Assembly: GCA_963675365.2 (NCBI GenBank) | Contig: CAXXVA010000001.1 | Span: forward strand, 992,001 to 1,056,000 | Length of the DNA: 64,000 nucleotides | Direction of reading: 5' to 3' | Source: CAXXOK01 sp963675365 | Lineage (GTDB): Bacteria > Bacillota > Clostridia > Christensenellales > Aristaeellaceae | In this document: piece after piece, positions 15,306 to 24,000 of the stretch | Position numbering within the stretch: the first letter of the stretch is position 1 | How the letters are laid out: every line of letters begins with the position of its first letter | Position numbers and translations under genes: made by a program | Notes under the pieces: generated by a model | What the model was told of the DNA's origin: nothing | Seen by the model: only the letters and a program-made list of their open reading frames with translations | Database searches by the model: none

Positions 15306-17117
15306 TCAGGCTGGGTTGACTTCCTTCTTGACCATGTCTTTATCAGCAAGCCTGTTCTCCATCCCGCGCGGGGTGTAGTGCGTGTGGAGATATTCGTGGG
15401 ACTTGTGGCCGTTGGGCTCGCCGAGGAATTCCTCGTAAAGCTTGGTCACGAAGGGGTTCTCGTGCGACTTGCGCATGACCTTGCTTTCGTCCTCGGAGTA
15501 GAGGCCCTTGAGGCGCTTTTCCTTCACGTCGGGGTCGGCCGAACGCGGCTGACCGCCGCCCATGATGCAGCCGCCCGGGCAGCCCATGACTTCGATGAAG
15601 TGGTACGGGCTTTCGCCCTTTTCAATCTGGTCCATCAGCATGGTGGCGCCCGCGGTGCCGCTGGTGACGGCGATCTTCACGGCGACGCCCTTTAAGAACG
15701 CGAAGTCAGGCAGCGGATCCTCGATCACGATGGTCGCTTCCTTGACCTGCTCAAAGCCCACGATCGGGGCGACGTGCAGCTTGTCAAAGGGCAGTTCCTT
15801 GCCGGTTACGATCTCAAACACCGTGCGCAGGGCCGCTTCCATCACGCCGCCGGTGACGCCGAAGATGTCGGCCGCGCCGGTGGACATGCCCAGCGGGTTT
15901 TCAAATTCCTGGTCGGGCAGGGCGCAGAAGTCGATGCCCGCTTCGCGGATCATGCGGCCCAGCTCCCGGGTGGTGAGCACGGCGTCCACGTTGGGCACGC
16001 CGTCGTTCATCATCTCGTGACGGTTGATTTCAAACTTCTTGGCGGTACACGGCATGACCGAGACCACCTTCATGTCCTCGGGCTTCTTGCCGATTTTATC
16101 GGCGTAGAAGGACTTCACCAGCGCGCCCATCATGGTGTGGGGCGATTTGCAGGTGGAGAGGTTATCCAGCCTGTCGGGATAGTGGTGCTCGATGAACTTG
16201 ATCCAGCCGGGCGAGCACGAGGTAATCATCGGCAGCGTCGCGGTTCCGCCGGTCAGGGCGGCCTTCACACGGCCCAGGAACTCCGTGCCTTCTTCCATAA
16301 TGGTCAGGTCGGCGGCGAAGTTGGTATCGAACACATCGTCAAAGCCCAGGGCCTTGAGCGCGGCGGCGAGCTTGCCGGTCACCTGCGAGCCGGCCGGAAG
16401 CCCGAATTCCTCGCCGATGGCCACGCGGATGGCCGGGGCCACCTGCACCACGGTGCGTTTGTCGGAATCGAGCATATCCCACACGGCCTTGGTGGCGTCG
16501 GTTTCCCGCAGCGCGCCGGTGGGGCACACCACGGTGCACTGGCCGCAGAATACGCAGCTGGCGTCGCCAAGCGGCGAGAACATCGCCGGGGCGATAACGG
16601 TATCGAAGCCACGTCCCTGCGCGTTGAGCACGCCGGTGTTCTGGATTTCGTTGCAGGCCGCCACGCAGCGGCGGCAGAGGATGCACTTGCCCATATCGCG
16701 GGTGATGGACACGGAAATATCCTCGGGGGGCGAATCGTGCTCGCCGGCGAAGCGGGTTTCCTTCACGCCCAGGGTTTCGCCAAGCGCCTGCAGCTCACAG
16801 CTCCCCGAGCGCGTACAGGTCAGGCATTCCTGGTCGTGGTCGGATAACAGCAGTTCGTACAGCACCCGGCGGGCTTTGCGCACCTTGCCGGTATTGGTTT
16901 TGATCACCATGCCGTCGCGCACCTTGGTCAGGCAGCTCACCTGCAGGGTGCGCGCGCCTTCAACCTCGACGACGCAGATGCGGCAGGAGCCAAACGAGCT
17001 CACGTCCGCCATGTTGCACAGCGTCGGGATATGGATGCCGACGGTTTTGGCCGCCTCCAGAATGGTGAGGTCATCCGCAACGGTTGTTTTCAAGCCGTTA
17101 ATCGTAATTTCAGCCAT
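15306..17117 (-). CDS. hydA: [FeFe] hydrogenase catalytic subunit (HndD/HydA type)
   Basis: The product has 603 residues. The N-terminus is a [2Fe-2S] ferredoxin (T-L-C-N-M, S-C-R-I-C-V-V-E-V), then a His-Cys3 cluster region (H-D-Q-E-C-L-T-C) and two [4Fe-4S] motifs (C-I-L-C-R-R-C-V, C-V-F-C-G-Q-C-T-V-V-C-P). The H-cluster signatures are all intact: T-S-C-S-P-G-W, M-P-C-T-A-K-K-F-E and E-V-M-G-C-P-G-G-C-I-M-G-G-G-Q-P. A small-subunit-like C-terminal tail follows. It would evolve or oxidise H2 with NADH and ferredoxin as partners. AAAGGAGAA precedes ATG 17117. It is the last gene of the operon with the NuoF- and NuoE-like subunits. Confidence 0.95.
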   Translation of the reverse strand: MAEITINGLKTTVADDLTILEAAKTVGIHIPTLCNMADVSSFGSCRICVVEVEGARTLQVSCLTKVRDGMVIKTNTGKVRKARRVLYELLLSDHDQECLTCTRSGSCELQALGETLGVKETRFAGEHDSPPEDISVSITRDMGKCILCRRCVAACNEIQNTGVLNAQGRGFDTVIAPAMFSPLGDASCVFCGQCTVVCPTGALRETDATKAVWDMLDSDKRTVVQVAPAIRVAIGEEFGLPAGSQVTGKLAAALKALGFDDVFDTNFAADLTIMEEGTEFLGRVKAALTGGTATLPMITSCSPGWIKFIEHHYPDRLDNLSTCKSPHTMMGALVKSFYADKIGKKPEDMKVVSVMPCTAKKFEINRHEMMNDGVPNVDAVLTTRELGRMIREAGIDFCALPDQEFENPLGMSTGAADIFGVTGGVMEAALRTVFEIVTGKELPFDKLHVAPIVGFEQVKEATIVIEDPLPDFAFLKGVAVKIAVTSGTAGATMLMDQIEKGESPYHFIEVMGCPGGCIMGGGQPRSADPDVKEKRLKGLYSEDESKVMRKSHENPFVTKLYEEFLGEPNGHKSHEYLHTHYTPRGMENRLADKDMVKKEVNPA

Positions 17118-17129
17118 CGTATTTCTCCT

Positions 17130-18857
17130 TTACAGCACACGCCCGCGCAGCCGCTGCGGATATGCCTTCTTGTCGTGTTCGGTGAAGCAGATGCCGGCAC
17201 GGCAGATGCCGTCGCGGATGTGCTCGTTATACTCGTCGCGGAAATAGCGGATGGTGGACATCACGGCGTTGGGCGCGGTTTGGCCCAGGCCGCACAGCGA
17301 GGTCTCGGCGATCACTTCGCACAGCTCTTCCAAAAGCTCTACGTCGCCCTCTTCGCCTTCGCCGTCCACGATGCGTTCCAGTATTTCCAGCATCCGCTTG
17401 GTGCCAAGGCGGCAGGCGTTGCACTTGCCGCAGCTTTCCTCGCGGGTGAACTCCATAAAGTAGCGGGCCGAGTCCACCATGCAGGTGTCCTCGTTCATGA
17501 CGATCAGGATGCCCGAGCCCATGATGGCGCCCAGCTGCTGGAGCGATTTATAATCCGTGGGGGTGTCTAGATCCAATTCCGTCACCACGCCGCCGGAGGG
17601 GCCGCCGCTTTGCACGGCCTTGAACTTCTTGCCGTTTGGAATGCCGCCGCAGATATCGAAGATAATCTCGCGCATGGTCATGCCGATGGGCACTTCCACG
17701 ATGCCGGTCATGACCACGTCGCCGGCCAGGGCGAACACCTTGGTACCCTTGGAATCTTCGATGCCGTACTGCGCGTACCACTTCCCGCCGTTTTTGACGA
17801 TCGCGGGGATATTGGCGAGGGTTTCTACATTATTAATGTTGGTCGGGCAGCCGAACAGGCCGGACTGGAACGGCAGCGGCGGTTTTTGCCGGGGCTCGCC
17901 GCGCTGGCCTTCGATGGATGCCATCAGCGCTGTTTCCTCGCCGCAGACGTACACGCCCGCGCCCATGCGGATTTCCAGATCGAAATCAAAGCCCGAGCCG
18001 AAGATATCCTTGCCGAGGATGCCGTATTTGCGCGCCTGGTCGATCGCGTCGCCGATGCGCTCGATCGCCACGGGGTATTCCGCGCGGATGTAGATGTAGC
18101 CGATGCTCGCGCCGATGGCGTAGCCGCCAAGGAGCATGCCTTCGACCACCGAGTGGGGATCGCCGTCCAAGATGGAGCGGTCCATGAACGCGCCGGGGTC
18201 GCCCTCGTCGGCGTTGCAGACCATGTATTTCTGGTCGGCCTTCTGGTCGTGCGCGGCCTGCCACTTGATGCCGGTGGGGAAGCCCGCGCCGCCGCGGCCG
18301 CGCAGGCCGGAGGCCTTGACCTCGTCTACGACCTTCTGGGGGGAAAGCTCGGTCAGCGCCGTAAAGGCCGCCTGGTAACCGTCGCGGGCGATGTAGGCGG
18401 CGATATCGTCATAGGCCATGGCACCGCAGTTGCGCAGCGCGATTTTGACCTGCTTTTTGAAGAAGTTGATGTCGTCCATCTTGGGAACGTGCTTGCCGAT
18501 GGCGGCGTCGTAGAAGGTATACTCGTCCACGACCTTGCCGCCCACCAGATGCTCGGCTACGATGGTACGTATCTTGGCGGCGTTGAGCTCCGTGTAAAAA
18601 ATGTTGCCGGGGGTGACCAGCATCACGGGGCCGATGGCGCAGGTGCCCATGCACCCGGTCTGCACGACGGAAACCTTGTTTCCGATGCCCGCTTTTTCGG
18701 CTTCGGCAAGCAGGGTGGTTTTCACGGTGTCGCACTTGGCGGCCACGCAGCCCGCGCCGCCGCAGACGTATACGATATAATCGTATTTTTCCTGGGCGTC
18801 CAGGTATTCTTTCTTGATGTCTTCAAGCTGCTTTAACGTTTTAATCGGCTCTGTCAT
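17130..18857 (-). CDS. hydB: Hydrogenase NuoF-like subunit (HndC/HydB type), short C-terminus
   Basis: The product has 575 residues. Residues 1-110 form a thioredoxin-like [2Fe-2S] domain (C-G-G-A-G-C-V, V-Q-T-G-C-M-G-T-C). The FMN/NADH-binding Rossmann region has G-L-R-G-R-G-G-A-G-F-P-T-G and C-N-A-D-E-G-D-P-G-A-F. Then come an SLBB domain and the [4Fe-4S] site E-S-C-G-K-C-N-A-C-R. The protein stops soon after C-R-A-G-I-C, so the two-cluster ferredoxin domain found at the end of many HydB proteins is absent; hydA starts only 12 bases later. It accepts or donates electrons at NAD(H). It overlaps the NuoE-like gene by ATGA. Confidence 0.93.
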   Translation of the reverse strand: MTEPIKTLKQLEDIKKEYLDAQEKYDYIVYVCGGAGCVAAKCDTVKTTLLAEAEKAGIGNKVSVVQTGCMGTCAIGPVMLVTPGNIFYTELNAAKIRTIVAEHLVGGKVVDEYTFYDAAIGKHVPKMDDINFFKKQVKIALRNCGAMAYDDIAAYIARDGYQAAFTALTELSPQKVVDEVKASGLRGRGGAGFPTGIKWQAAHDQKADQKYMVCNADEGDPGAFMDRSILDGDPHSVVEGMLLGGYAIGASIGYIYIRAEYPVAIERIGDAIDQARKYGILGKDIFGSGFDFDLEIRMGAGVYVCGEETALMASIEGQRGEPRQKPPLPFQSGLFGCPTNINNVETLANIPAIVKNGGKWYAQYGIEDSKGTKVFALAGDVVMTGIVEVPIGMTMREIIFDICGGIPNGKKFKAVQSGGPSGGVVTELDLDTPTDYKSLQQLGAIMGSGILIVMNEDTCMVDSARYFMEFTREESCGKCNACRLGTKRMLEILERIVDGEGEEGDVELLEELCEVIAETSLCGLGQTAPNAVMSTIRYFRDEYNEHIRDGICRAGICFTEHDKKAYPQRLRGRVL

Positions 18858-19381
18858 GCCTTGCTCACCTCTTCTTTGCGGTATTTTTCAATGATCGCAC
18901 GGAGCATTTCCTCGTCCACCTCGCGGTAGACCGTCTCGTCCACCATGATGGCGGGGGCCAGGCCGCAGGCGCCGATGCAGCGTTCCACCACAAAGGTGAA
19001 CATGCCGTCGTCCGTGGTTTCGCCGACCTGGATACCCAAAAGATCCTGGAGGATTTCCACCAGTTTTTTGCCGCCGCGCACGTAGCAGGCCGTGCCCATG
19101 CAAATGCTGATGGTATGCCTGCCGTGGGGCTTGGTTTTAAAGAAGGGATAGAAGGTCACCACGCCGGAGACTTCGCTGAGCGATTTGCCCATCCCGTCGG
19201 CGATAAAACTCTGCAAATCCAGCGGCAGGTATCCGTAGATCTCCTGCGCCTTGTGCAGCACCTGGATGAGGCTGCCTTCCTTATCTTTGTACAGGTCGAT
19301 GATGTTGCCGATTTCGTCAAACGCTTCCTGGTTGCCTGCCCCACAGCCGACCGCGACTGCGGTTCCCGTTTTTCCATCCAT
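18854..19381 (-). CDS. hydC: Hydrogenase NuoE-like [2Fe-2S] subunit (HndA/HydC type)
   Basis: The product has 175 residues. The thioredoxin-like [2Fe-2S] fold has its ligands in C-M-G-T-A-C-Y and C-I-G-A-C-G-L-A-P. The N-terminal helical bundle (L-I-Q-V-L-H-K-A-Q-E-I-Y-G-Y-L-P) is typical of NuoE. I use ATG 19381, 8 bases after GGGAG; GTG 19390 is also in frame but sits on the SD. It is the first gene of the hydrogenase operon. A Rex-like operator lies 47 bases upstream. Confidence 0.93.
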   Translation of the reverse strand: MDGKTGTAVAVGCGAGNQEAFDEIGNIIDLYKDKEGSLIQVLHKAQEIYGYLPLDLQSFIADGMGKSLSEVSGVVTFYPFFKTKPHGRHTISICMGTACYVRGGKKLVEILQDLLGIQVGETTDDGMFTFVVERCIGACGLAPAIMVDETVYREVDEEMLRAIIEKYRKEEVSKA

Positions 19382-19427
19382 AGTTTTCACTCCCGATCCG
19401 GTTGTTGTGGTGGTCGTTTCCGTCGTA

Positions 19428-19445
19428 TTGTTAAATAATTAACTA
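19428..19445. promoter_or_regulatory. Rex-type redox operator upstream of the hydrogenase operon
   Basis: TTGTTAAATAATTAACTA matches the Rex consensus TTGTTAA-N4-TTAACAA at all but one fixed position. Rex senses the NADH/NAD+ ratio and is known to control hydrogenase and fermentation genes in Clostridia. A TACAAT -10 candidate lies farther upstream near 19540, so the site would sit in the long leader; its exact effect is inferred. Confidence 0.75.
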
Positions 19446-19766
19446 TTTAGATTGCAATCGTCCCGCTCACAAATTCCGGATAAAACAGCACATAAGGTTT
19501 TGCAATCAAATATCAGCTAATTAAATAACAATGCCCATTGTAGCAGATATCGGGGGAAAAATAAAGTACAATCTTTGTTCATTTCCGCCCAGATCATGTA
19601 AAAACAGGCAAAAATCAGGTAAAATCGGGTAAAATTATACCCAGCGGGACAATTATCGCCGGGTTTGGCTTTGGGTCTATCCGTATCGCCACCGTGCCAG
19701 CGCGGCCGTAAATTGCCCGAAATAATTCATCGTTTCGGATCCGCATACGCGAAAGAAGACGGCGGA

Positions 19767-21020
19767 TCAGCTCACGATCACCGGAAAGGCGGGATCGGAG
19801 TTCTCCACGACGCAGTCGCTGATTTTCCCGGGTCTGTACTGTCGCAGATAGCGCCGCTGCACCGGGATGTACTTTGTTTTGTATTTCTGAAGTATCTGTT
19901 CGCCGAATTTTGGAACGTCCCTGGCCTCCGCGCGGCGCAGCACCTCGGCAAAGCCGATCTCCAGAAACACCTTATAATCAATCAGGTTCACAAGAGGTTC
20001 GCGGTAGAGCAGAACGCCCTCCAGCAAAACCAGCGTATCGGCGTCGAAATCATAACGGCGCTTACGCGTATACGCGTCGCTGTCCAGATCCAGAAGCGTC
20101 AGGGTTTTGTGAAGTTCCCGCTGTTGATGAAGGGGGATCAGCACCTCTTCCGCAAGGGTTTGCAAATCGAACGCATTGCTGAAATAAGCGTCGATTTCAT
20201 TCTCCCCCTGCGCCCACAGCGCCTTGGGATTATGAAAATCGTCCAGATGCACGACCTCCGCATTCTGCCCTATGCCGTGCAGATAAGCGGCGAAGCGCTG
20301 CGCAAAGATGCTTTTTCCCGACGTATCCACGCCGTTGACGCCGACACAGCGGACGTCCGCGTTTTGCCGGATGTTCCGGTACAGCTCCGCGTAAACGGAT
20401 AGCTGCCGTACCTGCGCGGCCAGATCCTCCGGCCTGTCCGCGAAAAACGGCGCAGCGCCGATCGCGGATCCTTCGCCGTACCCGTAGCGCGCCGCGATGA
20501 ACGGGATGCGGTTTTCCGCTGCCGCATCCGCGTCGAACGATGTATCGCCGATCAGCGCCGCAAATTCATTCGGCGTTTGTTGAAGCAGTTTCTCCACCGC
20601 CTGCGCCTTGGACGGGTATTCGCTTGCGGACGCAACGGCGGAAAACAGGCGTCGGATGCCGGTCGCCCGCAAGGCCAGTTCGATATACTCCATGCTGGCG
20701 TTGGAGCAGATCGCAAGCCGATAGCCCTCGCCCGCGAGCTGTTGCAAAAGCGGCGCGGCGCCCGCAAAAAGCTTTCCGTCTTCAGACAACGCCAGGCGTT
20801 CGTTTTCCCGGAACCGCGAGCGGAAGTTTTCGGGATCGGGATACTCCGGCGCGATGCTTTTGCAGAACGCCGCCGACGGTTCGCCCAGGTGCGAAAGGAT
20901 TTCGGCGTCGCTTTTCAGGGGAAGTCCCAATTCCAAAAGCGTATCCCGCGCGGCTTTGCAGATATGCCGCCGGGATTCCAGCAGCGTGCCGTCGAGGTCG
21001 AAAATCAACAGGCCTTTCAA
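19767..21020 (-). CDS. Fusion of HAD phosphatase and P-loop (uridine-kinase-like) kinase
   Basis: The product has 417 residues. Residues 1-210 are a HAD phosphatase (D8-L-D-G-T-L motif I, C-S-N-A-S motif II, I-G-D-T-S-F-D-A-D motif IV). Residues 222-417 are a P-loop kinase with Walker A G230-V-D-T-S-G-K-S, an acidic H-L-D-D-F-H motif and a late R-R-A-E-A-R-D lid region, as in uridine kinase/phosphoribulokinase-like proteins. One chain would thus both remove and add phosphates; the substrate is unknown. It starts at TTG 21020 behind AAGGAGCG, 20 bases after polC. Confidence 0.85.
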   Translation of the reverse strand: MKGLLIFDLDGTLLESRRHICKAARDTLLELGLPLKSDAEILSHLGEPSAAFCKSIAPEYPDPENFRSRFRENERLALSEDGKLFAGAAPLLQQLAGEGYRLAICSNASMEYIELALRATGIRRLFSAVASASEYPSKAQAVEKLLQQTPNEFAALIGDTSFDADAAAENRIPFIAARYGYGEGSAIGAAPFFADRPEDLAAQVRQLSVYAELYRNIRQNADVRCVGVNGVDTSGKSIFAQRFAAYLHGIGQNAEVVHLDDFHNPKALWAQGENEIDAYFSNAFDLQTLAEEVLIPLHQQRELHKTLTLLDLDSDAYTRKRRYDFDADTLVLLEGVLLYREPLVNLIDYKVFLEIGFAEVLRRAEARDVPKFGEQILQKYKTKYIPVQRRYLRQYRPGKISDCVVENSDPAFPVIVS

Positions 21021-21040
21021 CGCTTGCGCTCCTTTGCCGG

Positions 21041-24000
21041 CTATTCGTCCATCATCGAAAACAGGTCAAGCTGGTTTGACGCGGCCAAGCCCTCCAGCGC
21101 GCCCTGTTTTTTGAGCATGTCGATCGCGCTGTCGCCGATTTTGGCGCGGAGTTTCAAATCTTCCACGGAGAGGAACTCCGCCTCTTTCCGTTCGGCAATA
21201 ATGCCGTCGGCGGCGGCTTCGGGGAAGCTGTTGATGGACAGGAACGGGCATCGCAGACCGTTTTCTTCAATCAAAAAGTTGCGCTTGTCGCTCTTGTACA
21301 GGTGCACGGGCAGCAGCTGAAATCCGCGCAGGGTCATTTCCAGAATCATGTGCAGGGCGTTTTTCTCGCGCTCTTCGGTGGGGGTCATGCGCTCGCCCGC
21401 AAGCAGCACCTTGATGCGGTCGCGGATCGCTTTGATCGGCGTGAGCATAGTGGCGGCGTCGAACCCGTTGGCGCGGATGGAAAAATAGGCCGCGTAATAA
21501 TGCAGCGGGCGGTGCACCTTGTACCACGCCACGCGCAGCGCCATGATGACGTACGCAACGGCGTGGCTGCGCGGGAACATATACTTGATCTTCTGGCAGC
21601 TGTCGATAGCCCAGGCGGGGATGCTGTTTTCCTTCATCGCGCTTTCCATATCGGGTTTCAAGCCGCGGCCCTTGCGCACGGCCTCCATGATGTCAAAGCT
21701 CAGCTTGAAGTCCATGCCCTTGCTGATGAGAAAATTCATGATATCGTCGCGGGTGCAGAAGCACTCCGACAGCTTCGCCGTGCCGCTCATTACCAAATCG
21801 CGCGCGTTGCCAAGCCACACGTCCGTGCCGTGGCTCAGGCCAGAAATGCGGATCAGCTCCTCAAGCGTTTTGGGCTTGGTATCGGTCAGCATCCCCTGCA
21901 CGAACGCGGTGCCGAACTCCGGCACGCCCAGCGTGCCCGTGGGGCTTAGCAGCTCGTCGGGTTTGACGCCGATGGTCTCCGTGCCCAAGAACAGCCCCAT
22001 TACGCCGGGGTCGACCAGCGGCAGGGTGCGGCAGGGAATGCCCGTGATCTCCTCCAGATAGTGCAGCATCGTCGGGTCGACGTGGCCCAGGCAGTCCAGC
22101 TTCACCAGAATATCGTGCATGGAGGAAAAATCGTAGTGCGTGGTCAGGACGTTTGCGTCCGCGTCGTCGGCCGGGTGCTGGATGGGCGTGAACTGGTTGA
22201 TGTTGTAGTCCTTGGGCAGCACCACGATGCCGCCGGGGTGCTGGCCGGTGGTGCGCTTGACGCCCTTGAGGCCCTCGGCCAGGCGATCCTTGTGCGCTTT
22301 TCCAGCGCGGATGCCCCGCTCCTGCAGATACTTGGCGGCAAAGCCGAAGGCGGTTTTTTCCGCGAGGCCGGAGATCGTGCCCGCGCGGAACACAAAGCCC
22401 GTGCCGAACAGCTCTTCCACGTAGGCATGGGCGCGGGGCTGGTAATCGCCGGAGAAATTCAAATCGATATCGGGCACCTTATCGCCCTTGAAGCCCAGAA
22501 AGACCTCGAAGGGGATGTCGTAGCCGTCCTTGATCATCGGCGCGCCGCAGTGCTCGCATACGCTGTCGGGCAGATCGGGGCCTACGGCGGCAAGCTCCGG
22601 CGCGGTAAACACCACCGCGCCGCACTGCTCGCAGCGGTAATGCGGCGGCAGGGGATTCACCTCGGTAATGCCGCACAGCGTAGCCACAAACGAGCTGCCG
22701 ACGCTGCCGCGCGAGCCCACGAGGTAGCCGTCGGCCAGCGACTTCTGCACCAGCTTCTGCGCGATGGCGTAGAGCGTGGCAAAGCCGTAGCCGATAATGG
22801 AATGCAGCTCCTTTTTAAGCCGCTGCTCGATCAGCTCCGGCAGGGGATCGCCGTACAGCTCTTTGGCGCGCGTCCAGCAGGTGTTCTCAATATTTTCGGC
22901 GGCATCCTCCCAGAAGGGCTGGAAGGTTTCGGCGCCCGTGGGGTGCTTGGGGAACAGGGTAAGCTCGTCGATCATCGCGGCGATCTTCCGCGGGTTTTCC
23001 ACCACGACCTCCATGGCCTTGGCTTCACCCAGATAGGCAAACTCCGCAAGCATTTCGTCGGTGGTCTTAAAGTACAGGGGCGGCTGACTGTCGGCATCCT
23101 CAAAGCCGGTCGCCGCCTGCAAAATGGCGCGGTAGATTTGATCCTCCGGCTCCTTGAAATGCACGTCGCCGGTGGCGACGACGGGCTTGCGCAGGCGTTC
23201 GCCCAGCGCGACGATGCGGCGGTTGAACGCGCGCAGCGCGTCCTCGTCCTCCGCCTCGCCGTTCCTGAGCATAAAGGCGTTGTTGCCCACGGGCTGGATT
23301 TCCAGATAGTCGTAGAAGGACGCGATTTTTTCAAGCGTCTCGTCGCTGCGCCCCGCCGCCACGGCGCGGAACAGCTCCCCCGCCTCGCACGCGCTGCCGA
23401 CTAAAAGCCCGCCGCGGTATTTATCAATCACGCGGCGCGGGATGGTGGGCGTGCGGCGGAAATACTTGAGGTGCGACTCGGTGACGATGCGGCTCAGGTT
23501 TTCCATGCCCTCGCGGGTTTTGCACAGCAGGATGATATGGTTGGAATCGCCGAAGCTTTCGCCGCTGACGGCCCCGTCGATATCCTGCAGGGTTTTCGCG
23601 CCGCGCTTTTCCACCTCGGACAGCATGATCTGCAAAATTTTGGCCGTGGCCGCGGCGTCGTGCACGGCACGGTGCGCGTTTTTCAGCGGCACCTTGAGCC
23701 TGCGGCACAGCGCGCCGAGCCGGTAGCTTTTCAAATTCGGATACAAACGCCGCGCAAGCGACAGCGTATCGATCACCGGCGCGAAGAATTTCAGCCCGTT
23801 TCGCCGCGCTTCGGCCCTGAGAAACCCGACGTCGAACCCGGCGTTATGCGCGGACACGGCGTGAGCGCCGATGAATTCCATCAGCCGCTTGATCCCCTCG
23901 GCGGGCGAGGGCTTGCCCCGCAGCATTGCGTCGCTGATGCCGGTGATATCGGTAATCTTCGGCGGCAGGGGAATGCCGGGATCGCAGAGCATGGAAAACT

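Noticed and set aside
17610..18836. 408-codon ORF opposite hydB
   Set aside because: Shadow of the hydrogenase gene, no initiation signals.
22061..23404. 447-codon ORF opposite polC
   Set aside because: Shadow; composition-driven, lacks motifs.
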